This document shows positions 45,448 to 54,713 of a stretch of DNA of 64,000 bases, piece after piece. Position 1 is the stretch's first letter, and each line of letters begins with the position of its first letter. The notes under the pieces were generated by a model. That model had not been told where the DNA came from, made no database searches, and was given only the letters and a program-made list of their open reading frames with translations. The stretch lies in NCBI RefSeq assembly GCF_001540865.1, contig NC_033622.1, forward strand, positions 7,886,584 through 7,950,583, read 5' to 3'. Source of the DNA: Ananas comosus (taxonomy: Eukaryota; Streptophyta; Magnoliopsida; Poales; Bromeliaceae). The position numbers and the translations under genes were made by a program.

Positions 45448-47530
45448 TGTACGGAAATGTATGCATCTACATGTGCATTTAATGCAGCGAAAATAAATTT
45501 TATTTATAAAATATGATCCAATCATGTATACTTTAATATCATAATATTTATGATATTAGAATATATATGTACCAAGATCATCTCGTGTGACACACAAAAT
45601 TATTATTCTAATCTAATTAGAAGAAGGGTTCGAATTTCAACCTGTGCAAATTACCGAAATTATTTCACGGTTGATGTGGATCTGAACTTCTGGTCCTTTG
45701 AGCCGCACAAGTGCTCGGCCTCTACGTGTATCCACACAAGGCTGCTCCGGGATCTGTGCTTCACACAATCACAGTGTAATCTCGAAACTCCTTTCGTAAT
45801 TTTTTGTGTCAATGTGGAGAAAAATTAATCCTCAAAATTGTGCTAGCAATTTGAAGAGGATTAACTATAGAGAATAATTAATATTGGAGACCACTCTCTT
45901 ATGATTAAAAGAGAGCTCTATATAGTTGAAAAGCTTTCTCTCTTTGTTTGTATTCTACTTCAAATCACCTATATTGTAATTATCCTCATCATCAAGATAT
46001 GCCATTATTTATAGGTGAGGCAGCATACGAGTGGAGAGAAGCGGAAGAGGTGGGGAGACGTTCTCTGCGCAATTAATAATGTGTTTCTCCCTCTGCAAAA
46101 GAAAAGATTGTGGAGAGGAGTCCCATAAATGAGAGGAGTTAACTCCTCTCATTTAGTGCATGGAGATGCGAAGAGAATGAAGAGAAAAAGAAGTTTTCTC
46201 TCCTACATCATAAATGCTAGAGTTTCTCTTCTCATCTTTTCTTCCACTTTCACATCGTAACTCCTCAAATTAATCTTTATTAATTGAGGAGTTGATGAGA
46301 GAATAATTTTAGTGCAAGTGCACCGTATGCAACAATTGCATTTAACTCTACAACTTTCAATTTTACAAATTGGCTCTTCTTGCTAATCAATTTAGCAAGT
46401 AAATTCTGACTTTGCTACTTTAGTAAAATAGTCTCTGTTAATTCTCCAAGCACTAGATCACACGCAGCCTTTATTGTGTGTGACCATATAGGCTCAATTC
46501 TACCTGGTAGTGAGATGTGACACTAAACTCTTTTAATGTCACCATCGGAACTCTTCTCAATGGACCAAAATATTTTTGGCTCTCCCAACTGAGTGTAATT
46601 AACTATCTTAATTACTCTCATGGGTCCCACAATCCACGAGTGACACATAGCAGTATATCGCGGCAATCCAAATAGAATTAACAATAGATAGAACCTCTAG
46701 GTGTAGTTACCGTGTGATAAAATCCTTCTATCACTTGTCCCGAATGAGCCGAGGTTATGGATTACTCGTCAAACCCCATTACTCAATCATATGTCTCATC
46801 TGATTAACAATATGGAAACTCTTTTCCATAAAATCATACTGCCTTGGACAAGGACTTTTATATCTTGTAAAACAGATAGTATAGGACAATTACCTCTCTA
46901 CCGAGGGTGATAGATTCCATCTTTGAACACACACTACTTCCACACGTATGACCCACTTCAAGCCAACATGTGTTAGACTCTAACCCATAGATTAGGGTAT
47001 TAAGTTATTTTACACAGTTCAAACTACAAGTAACCCACACGCAAGAATAACGGATGCCTTAGGTCAAAGGGGATCACTCACACTACTACAGTATGGAACA
47101 ATTCACTGGACGAGTGAGTAGGGGACCATCCATGTGATTGTTTTATGTTTGGTTCACGCTCGGGAAAATTGTTCTCCACACATTCACTATATGCTTACTC
47201 TAAGTGTCACACACTAATGACTTGAGATGTACATCGCCATAAGGAAGTTACAGCATACACTGATCTATCGGATTTTACCACCGCCCTCGTGAATAATCCA
47301 ATGCATCAGAAGCATTTATAGAATTAATTACAGAAGGAATATATGTCTCAAAATTTCTAATTCTGTAGCAAAAGTTATATTCTATACTATTACTTTATGG
47401 AACGATTCATAAATATGCATTTGGCAATTAATATGAATGAAAAATGCAGAATTTAATTCATAAAGAAAGTACACTGATATTAAACCTTTAAGTTTATGAC
47501 AAGATTGGCTTATAGGGTATATAACTAACA
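45448..47530 (-). mobile_element. Solo LTR (2083 bp) inserted into the TR-GAG gag
   Basis: On the minus strand it starts tgttagttatataccctata and ends catacatttccgtaca, so it is TG...CA. A perfect 5-bp duplication cgcgg lies at 45443-45447 and 47531-47535, with gag reading frame on both sides. No protein motif lies within. The stretch with aagtgtcacacactaatg and gagtgagtaggggaccatcc resembles long LTRs of plant Copia elements; the superfamily is an inference. Confidence 0.88.
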
Positions 47531-47535
47531 CGCGG

Positions 47536-47616
47536 GACTGCTCCAAACAGGAAGAACTACAAGACGTAAACAGGTATGCTCTGGTCCAAGCTGAGGAGGG
47601 CCAAGGCGGATCGTGA
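47536..47616 (+). pseudogene. Last 27 codons of the TR-GAG gag
   Basis: Directly after the second cgcgg copy, the frame of the upstream gag continues without shift, supplies the last Cys of the zinc knuckle, and ends at tga (47614-47616). Confidence 0.85.
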
Positions 47617-47739
47617 TCGACGCTGCAAGGTATGGTAGGCGCTAAGCTCCAGTAACGCAGTTCGATGGACAACAAGCGATGAGAGCGCTATTGCGGACTG
47701 ATGAGCAATTCGCGGCAGCGAACGAGGGCGTCTGCGGTT

Positions 47740-47751
47740 AGGGGGGCGAGA
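47740..47751 (+). promoter_or_regulatory. Polypurine tract of the TR-GAG element
   Basis: aggggggcgaga lies directly before the 3' LTR, only about 125 bp after the gag stop, so there is no room for pol. Confidence 0.85.
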
Positions 47752-48316
47752 TGTCAGCAGACAAATATTTTCCCGTGACTTCTCCTTGTCAGCTTGGCCC
47801 GAATCTGCTAGCGAACGGTCTGTTGAAAATGGGGTTGAATCAGGTGTCAAGCGAGACCCAAAACGCAACCGCTGTGGGTGAGACAAAAGTGTTTTGTAAC
47901 TTTTCTTCCATCAATGATGGAAGCTCAAGCGTTATGAAACTCTTCATGAGTTTATGGGGTGACTTTGGGCTTATGGCTTATTATGAGGGTGAGGTTAATG
48001 TGTTCTCATAATTGAGAGATGGTTAGTGTGTTGCCTAGGTTTAATGTATCTAGGAGATAATATAGTTGGGGTTTGGCTAAGGGTCAAAACACACAAGAGA
48101 TTGTGTTTGTACGAGTTATAATTGCTTTTTTAAGTAGTGGACGTACTTAGTTTTTGTATGAGTGAACTTTGCCTCTTTCTTCTCTCGTCATTCCCTTTGC
48201 AGTATTTAGTCGTTTCGTAGCGCGAAGGTCCAGGCTAACAATAGGACGAAGGCTTGCCCAGTTTCGACAGAGGCGGGCACCGCAACGGCTTTGCACAGAA
48301 ACGCTTAAGACCGTGA
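47752..48316 (+). mobile_element. 3' LTR of the TR-GAG element, indel-rich
   Basis: It matches the 5' LTR throughout but with dozens of single-base insertions and deletions, and ends accgtga, lacking the last two bases (ca) of the 5' LTR. The duplication ccccg follows. The indel excess over substitutions suggests unpolished long-read sequence. Confidence 0.88.
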
Positions 48317-48353
48317 CCCCGGGTTACTATAAGATAGTATAGGGACTAGCTCC
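48317..48353. mobile_element. MITE M13, right end
   Basis: ccccgggttactataagatagtataggg continues the MITE interrupted at 43750. It is followed by CT and TA/GA tracts (48360-48475). Confidence 0.75.
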
Positions 48354-48360
48354 TTTCTAT

Positions 48361-48419
48361 CTTTCCTCTCTCTCTCTCTCTTCTCTTCTCTCTAGCTTAT
48401 ATATAATATATATATATAT

Positions 48420-48475
<56 letters not shown>
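48361..48475. repeat. (CT)n, (TA)n and (GA)n tract
   Basis: CT-rich tract, then tatata, then about 20 GA units between two MITEs. Confidence 0.9.
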
Positions 48476-48478
<3 letters not shown>

Positions 48479-49121
48479 CTAGTCTCCTATACTATCTATA
48501 GTACCGGGGCTTCGGTCTATAGTCCCGTTTTCGATCTTCGGGTGTTCAAATCAATGATCCACACCGTTAAAACTGATTTAGGGTATTTAAATCAACTATC
48601 TATAATACCTGGGCTCCGGTACTATAGTCTCGTTTTGGATCTTAGGGTGTTCAAATCAACGATCCACACTGTTAAAACTGATCTAGGGTATTTAAAGATT
48701 TTAGAAATAATATTTTATATTTTTTCGACATAGTTTATTTTATGATCAAACCATTTCAAAATTGTCAATTTTCAATGGCTACTATAGCGAGTTTGGAGTT
48801 TAACGGTGTAGAAGAATCTAAATTTCTTCAAATTTTGATAGAAAATACTTTAAACTATCTAGATTAAGATTAACATTCTTGATTTTGAATTTAAAAGCCC
48901 TATGCTCAAATTTTAAAGATTATTTACTTTCCACCGTCCATTTTGACATAATTTATTTACTAAGTAAACGATGTCGAAAAAAACTAAAATTCTATTCCTA
49001 AGAACTTCATATACCCTAGATTATATTTAACGGTGCGGATCGTTAATTTGAACACCCTAAGATCGAAAACAAGATTATAGTACCGGAGCTCCGGTACTAT
49101 AGATAGTATAGTAGCCTAATT
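48476..49121. mobile_element. MITE M14 with duplicated left arm
   Basis: It is related to M13: left end gctagtctcctatactatct, right end ggtactatagatagtatagt. The left arm occurs twice (48485-48590 and 48591-48690), each with the atcaaygatccacacygttaaaact block. The right arm carries the inverse (gatcgttaatttgaac). Confidence 0.78.
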
Positions 49122-49128
49122 CTATATA

Positions 49129-49360
49129 GAGTCCGGCTATGGTGCTTGTAAAAGCACCAAGCACTTGATGCTTGTGAATTTTTTACCACTAGATCTACGC
49201 CTTTATGATCATTTTCACCCGTTAGATTATACTATTCAACCAACCACCCACTCAACCCAAGGGGGCCTACGTCATCTTAACCGCACATCTATTAATCTAA
49301 GGGCTAAAAACTTACAAGCACCAATTACTTGGTACTTTTAAAAGCATAGGAGCTCAATTC
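49129..49360. mobile_element. MITE M15
   Basis: The left end gagtccggctatggtgcttg leads into the hairpin gtgcttgtaaaagcacc, then cttgatgcttgtgaattttt and accactagatc. The right end is gtacttttaaaagcatagga. The order of these blocks parallels the MULE terminus at 52042-52110 especially well. It is followed by a TA tract and the n at 49390. Confidence 0.82.
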
Positions 49361-49390
49361 ATTCTATATATATATTATATATATCTATAN

Positions 49391-50672
49391 CCTACACCGA
49401 CCAGCTATTATAGGCTAAATTGTTGGGATTTGCCTTTAAACAATCAAACTTCTTCGAGCAAAGAACAGTCAACAGAGGTGGATAAACTTAAAGGGGAGAT
49501 GAAAGATATGCGTGAAGAAGTGGATCGCTTAAGGGCATTAATATCTCAAAAATTTTCTGAAGAAAATATTGGATCTCCATCACCTGCACCGGTGCCACCT
49601 ATTAATCCACAGGTAAAAAAGTTTAAATTTTTTTCTTTTACATTTTGCATTCCTATCAATTATTAGCATTTGAATTAATATAATATATTTTCATTTTTCA
49701 CTTTCAGGTTGTACATCATAGTAGTGCAAATTATCCTTTTCCTAACCTCCAGTCATCATTTTCAAGTCATGAGCCTTCAAATGCTGATCTTCGTGGCCGA
49801 ACTATTTGAGAGCAATCATTGGAGACATGAGTCATATTTTGATGTGCTTAAGAACTCATGAATTTCCTTCTAATCATTTGATTTTTGAAGTTTAGACTTA
49901 TATTTTCTATTTTGGTGTATTAAAAGTGATACTCTACTATATGTAAGTCTGTTTTGGTGTATTAGAAGTAATACTCTATTATGTGAGGGGTTGGCCTGTT
50001 AGTGAAATTTAACACTTGATGCTATGTTAAACTTTTTACAATATATTTATTGCATTTCACCTTAGTTTATATTCAATTTTGTATTCTTTTGCTAATCTTG
50101 TATCAGTAAGTTTGACCTAAAAAAATGTAGCAATTGTATGTTGCAAATTTATAATTAAATAATCACTGAAATTTTGGTAATTATGTAGCGGTGGTTTAAA
50201 ACGCCTCAATAGGAAACAATTACATTCTATTTTTATATGTATAGGCGGTTAAAACCGCCGCTAGTAACAAAACTGTAAAAAAAAATTTACTTAGTGGCAG
50301 TTTACACCGCCGCTACATATTCTATGAAAAAAATTTCGGGTGAGGAAAAAGGCGTTTAAAACCGCCTCTACCGACCGCCGCTACAAATTCTAACCTACCC
50401 CGGCGGTATTTAGCGGCGGTTTAAACCGCCGTTACATATTATATGAAAAAATTTTGGGTGAGAAAAGAAGCGTTTAAAACCGCCGCTACCGACCGCCGCA
50501 AACTATTTGACCTACCTCGGCAGTCATCGAAACCGCCGCTACAATGTAGGGACGGTGGTATTCACGGCGTTCTACCGGCGGTTAGAAAACCGCCGCTAAG
50601 TTTTGTAGGGGCGGTTTAAACCGCCGGTAAAGGTCAAGAAAACCGCCGCCAAAAGTCTCTTTTCCTGTAGTG
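49391..50672. mobile_element. 3' end of a CACTA (En/Spm) element
   Basis: It ends cttttcctgtagtg at 50672, a CACTA-type terminus. The last ~500 bp are packed with ggcggttt/aaaccgcc and ccgccgc subterminal repeats in both orientations, the typical transposase-binding region. It begins directly after the n at 49390, so the 5' part is lost or lies in a gap. Confidence 0.85.
49430..49809 (+). pseudogene. C-terminal exons of a CACTA-encoded TNP1-like protein
   Basis: An exon ending at 49612 encodes a charged coiled coil (STEVDKLKGEMKDMREEVDR, LRALISQKF) and a Pro-rich tail. A canonical intron (cacag|gtaaaa to ctttcag|gttgta) joins in phase to a second exon, 49708-49809, of 34 codons including the stop. 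C-terminal coiled coils of this kind are typical of plant Ptta/En/Spm second proteins. The N-terminal exons are missing beyond the n. Confidence 0.7.
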
Positions 50673-51068
50673 ATCCTATCCAAAACTCCGGAATAGTACA
50701 GTTTTCGGGTGGAAAATACTTTTAAAAGAATAGAATTGATTGCTGTGTGTGCATTATTAGCATCATCCTTCGCCTAAGGAGTGTTTAGAGCATGCATCAT
50801 CGTAAGGAAGGTTAGCTCAATTGTTGTCTGATATCCGCATTGTGTATGTTGTTTGTGTGAGTGGATGAGTGTGTTGTTGTATATGTTATATTGGTACACC
50901 GTGCAGATACAGGAAAGACTCTGTCAATGTGGACAGAGAGATTTCTGTATATGTGGCGGGTCTGTTACGTCTTGGGGACAAGTTGTAATTTCAAAAAAAT
51001 ATATATAGGCATTTTTCGCTAGCTTCATTTCAAACTGGTTTACAAAGAAAGGACCTCGGGGCGCGACA
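50673..51068 (-). mobile_element. LTR fragment with TGTCGCG start (minus strand)
   Basis: It ends cctcggggcgcgaca at 51068, so on the minus strand it starts tgtcgcgccccgagg, like the other TGTCACG elements. Blocks such as gacagagagatttctgtat and gtggcgggtctgttacg echo their first 300 bp. The other end is not identifiable. Confidence 0.65.
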
Positions 51069-52041
51069 GAATATTTGCACTGAATACTTATTCTACATTC
51101 AAACTAACAAAATTGAAAATATCACAGTACTATTCTATTATGCCGTAATTAGGTATATTTGTAATGAATACATGTTTCCTATTCTAAACCGAACAAAATT
51201 TAATTAAATGCATGAAATATAAGTATGTGACTGTGGAAGCAACTTCTAAACTCTAAACCCTAATCATAACCCTAAACCCTGAATTTTTATAAATGCAACC
51301 AAAAATAAAATATACCAGCAGTATTCTAAAATTGAATGAATCTGCTACTTGGTGACGAAGTCCGCGACACGAAAACAGCGAATGCGAAGATGGAACCCTA
51401 AACCCCAAAAATAGAAATTTTATATTAAATAAAAAATTGAAAAAAAAAGATTATAGGAATTAAAATAGTCCCTATTTGGTTGAGTCTCCTATTTGGGTTG
51501 TGGGAGGTCCGAAATCGCCCCCACTTTCGGGTGCCCATGAGCAAATGAACGAGTAGTACGTCCTGAGATGAATAGGGGAGCGGTGTGGAGCGTCATATAG
51601 GCAATTGAGAGGCGACCTCCTACCAATGGAGAGTGGCGGGGACGAGAGAGAGCTGCGAGAAGGTTAGAGCAGGATTTTCTACAGAGCACGAGAATGTGTG
51701 AAACAAAAGCACTGCGGGGTGAGAGGCAAGCTCCTACTTGATGGAGAGAGGCGAGAGCGAGAGAGAGGCTAGATCGCGAGAGAGAGGCAAGAGCGCAAGA
51801 GAGAGGCGAGTAGGAGAGATAGAGAAAGAGAGAGGGGGACTGCTTCGAATAGGGAAAAAGGGGGTGAGGTTATACCTCTCTTTACTGAACATCGAAACCA
51901 CCAGATTGGTAGTTGTAGGATGTACACCCCAAACAGGGGTGTACAGGTAGCACTTTCCATATATATATATATATATAAGGGTGAAAAATTATTATACATA
52001 GTTTATATTTTTATTTATAAATATTAACATATATATGTATT
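51069..52041. other. Gene-free region left of the MULE
   Basis: An AT-rich part to about 51480 contains a few ccctaa units. It is followed by a GC-richer segment (51480-51850) with gagagaggcgagagcgagag repeats and no protein motif, then a (TA)n tract (51959-51977). Confidence 0.5.
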
Positions 52042-52232
52042 GAGTAGAGCTCCTGTGCTTTTAAAAACACAGGAGCTCTTGTGCTTGGCATTTTTGCACC
52101 GTTGGATCGCTTCGCCTCGAGATCCGCGCGCAGTTAAAGGGTGAACTAGACGGAACGGCAAATAGCGTCGTTCCTCTCTCTCATCTCTCTACACGTGAAC
52201 CCACTCTCTCTCTTTTCCCTATGGCAACCCAC

Positions 52233-52278
<46 letters not shown>

Positions 52279-53078
52279 CTCCCACCAGATCTATAGATCT
52301 TTTTTTTTTCTTTTTCTCCCTCCATCTCTCTTCCTCTTTCCCTTTCATCCCGGACGCCCCCTCCGCGCCGACGCCTTCCGGGCCGCGGCACTACAGGATC
52401 GCTCCTCTCTCTTTCTCCTTCTCTGGTTCCCAAACCAAAACCATTTTTTCTTTTTTTTTCTTCATTTTCTCCCTCCATCTCTCTTCCTCTTTTCCCTTCT
52501 CTACGGTGGTGGTCCACGCCGACGCCTTCCGGGCTGCAGCGCTACTCGATCCCGGACGCGCTAACGCCTTCCACGCCGACGCCTTCCAGGCCTTCCAGGC
52601 AATGCGCTATACGATCGCTCCCGGCCGCGGTGCGCTCCCTCGGCCCTGTGAGGATCGATCCCGGGCAACGATCTGAGGATATTGTTCTCCAACTGCGCAA
52701 CCAAGGTATTCATATTTAAGTGAAATGGTCTTTCTTTGTGTGGAAGGTCACTACCATTGTCACATTGCTATTAATTAGATTAAGAGGAACTCACCATTAA
52801 AAGAGGCTATCAACAACTTGTATTATTATATGCAAATTTATTGTTGCGTCATAAAGATTACACAGGTGATTGCAATTGTATTTTGTTGTCGTAAATTGCA
52901 AATAATTGCTAGCTATCCGCCACACTAGTAGTACACAATAGATTAATTTCATGATTGTTTAGATGCCCATAACTTAATTATATTCATTATTTATTCTCTT
53001 TTAACTCTTTTAACTCTTTCATTTTATTTGTTCATTAGGATTTATTAGGGCTTCCCTACAAAGCAGCTTAATTAAACA
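52042..53078. repeat. Left TIR of the MULE
   Basis: About 1.03 kb. It contains, outside to inside: the terminal hairpin, cattttt-gcaccgttggatcg, CT microsatellites (52236-52274), a GC-rich leader with two copies of a tctccctccatctctcttcc...gccgacgccttcc block, the splice donor at 52706, and AT-rich intron text that ends near gcagcttaattaaaca. Confidence 0.9.
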
Positions 53079-53239
53079 AAGAGAATGCCTTACACAGAGA
53101 GAATGCCTTACAAAGAGAAAACAAATTTCGGTGCTATTTGTGTGATTTCGGTGCTTCATTTATTGAAAAAACTATTCTCATTTATTTACAAAGAGAATGC
53201 CTTACACATGTTAATTTTAATATTTTGCGCAGGTGATTG

Positions 53240-53701
53240 ATGGCATCTACTACAAATTTTCTTGAAGATAGAACAGTTTGGTGCAAATGTAATAATATAG
53301 CTGTAATAAGAACTTCACAGCAAGTTAGAAGTAAAGGAAGGCATTTTTATGGATGTCGAAATTATGGAAAGAATAATGATAACTATTGTGATTTTTTTAT
53401 GTGGTGCGATAAAGTGAAATCCAAAGAACTTTTAGAACAAGAAAGTTCTACTCTTTTAAATTTGAAGGAAAGTGTAGACTCTGAACTAGCAGCATATTCT
53501 CTAAAAGCTTCAAATGAAGAGATGCTTCAATGTATAAACTGTAAGTTGTCTAGTTTGGTTGAGCAAATGGAGAATCTGAAAAATGGAGTTGAAGAAGCGT
53601 CTAGAAGGACAACAGCAATGGTGGAAAGAATTGAAGCTGAAAGAAAAATTTTTATTGTATTCATTTTAGTAATTATATGTGTTAAACTTCTATTCGTCTA
53701 A
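53240..53701 (+). CDS. GRF-type zinc-finger protein with coiled coil and C-terminal membrane anchor (MULE gene B)
   Basis: 153 residues from the ATG at 53240, just after a splice acceptor (ttttgcgcag|g at 53232) that would join it to the TIR leader exon ending at 52705. A GRF zinc finger fills residues 13-57: WCKC (C15, C17), GRHFYGC (C39), YCDFFMW (C50, W55). A coiled coil follows (about 60-130, LVEQMENLKNGVEEA). A hydrophobic segment, about 135-153 (FIVFILVIICVKLLFV), ends the protein. GRF-type fingers bind single-stranded nucleic acid in known proteins; the family is unrelated to GROWTH-REGULATING FACTOR. Small GRF-coiled-coil-anchor proteins are common in plant genomes; here it sits where MuDR has mudrB. 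A role as accessory transposition protein is inference. Confidence 0.85.
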   Translation: MASTTNFLEDRTVWCKCNNIAVIRTSQQVRSKGRHFYGCRNYGKNNDNYCDFFMWCDKVKSKELLEQESSTLLNLKESVDSELAAYSLKASNEEMLQCINCKLSSLVEQMENLKNGVEEASRRTTAMVERIEAERKIFIVFILVIICVKLLFV

Positions 53702-54713
53702 ATGTAATATGATCCACTGTGTTCATTTGAGGTGTATGTAGGATATTTGCCTCACTTTTAATTTATGAACCAACCTTGACAATTTCATGTGATCACTCGA
53801 TGATGTGTTGCAGCTTCGTCTCAATGAATCCACTGATTCATCTGTGTTTATAATGTACTTCAAAATTGTGTATGCTTACATTAAACTGCATCTCCTAGTA
53901 CTTGGCTGATCAACTTGTCCGCAATAAGATGACCGATCAGTTAGCTAGTCTACAACAGTTGGCCTGCATGCCAATCAGCCTTCATGATTTAGCATTTTCC
54001 AATTTTTTAGCTTAATGTTAATTACAATTATATTACAAGTCCAGTTCATTTCCAATTTTTTGTCCAGTTCATTTCCAATTTCATGTGTGATTCATTTATG
54101 CTTCCACAATGTCCGAAGAGGTCATGTTCAATGAAGTCTATGCTAAAAAATGCTCAGTTAATATATCACATTTAAATCCCCCAACAATATCTTCATTCAG
54201 CTTCTTGCCAAAGAAAAAGCTTCTGACTTCTCTATTAACAGCAAAAAGAGATGATATCATCTATTTTTATCAAACAAAAACACTGAACAAGGAAGCATGA
54301 AACAGCAAAAAGAGATGATAAAACGAAACAAAGGAGCTAGCAAAGAATACATGAGGAAAAGAAAGATTTTGCATGGAGAACACAAAAAGTGAAAGTGCTC
54401 CCACACGAGTAGTTTCAGTTTCTTAGTCCAGAGACAAGGACTATCTACAAGCAAAAGTCGAGGAGATGAGCTTCAATGATTCAGAACAAAAAACGGACCT
54501 CGAAATAACAAAATGAAAGCAAAGAAAACGGTGATCTAGAATTGTTATACATATCCAAAACAATAAGCACAATAATGTTCAACAATCTGCAAATAAGTTG
54601 TGTGCACAACAATCTGCAAAGTAAAGTCAGGTACAACACTGATTTAGCACAACAATCTCCAAAAACTTTGGCACAACAATCTGCAAAGGTACAACACTGA
54701 TTTGTTCTTGCTT
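53702..54713. other. Region between the two convergent MULE genes
   Basis: Non-coding; probably holds the 3' UTRs. Short direct repeats are present: caatttcatgtgat / tccaatttcatgtgtgat (about 53779 and 54075), ccagttcatttccaattttt (54040 and 54062), and three runs of caacaatctgcaaa with gtacaacactgattt (about 54606-54702). Confidence 0.6.

Noticed and set aside
45550..45828. 92-codon plus frame in the solo LTR
   Set aside because: It has no motif and lies in an LTR bounded by an exact target duplication.
51250..51290. Interstitial telomere repeat (ccctaaa)
   Set aside because: Only a few non-contiguous ccctaa units occur; not a telomere-like array.
52221..52676. 151-codon plus frame in the left TIR (and its mirror 57896-58285)
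   Set aside because: It starts in CT microsatellite DNA and ends before the leader splice donor; it is probably untranslated leader or non-transcribed TIR.
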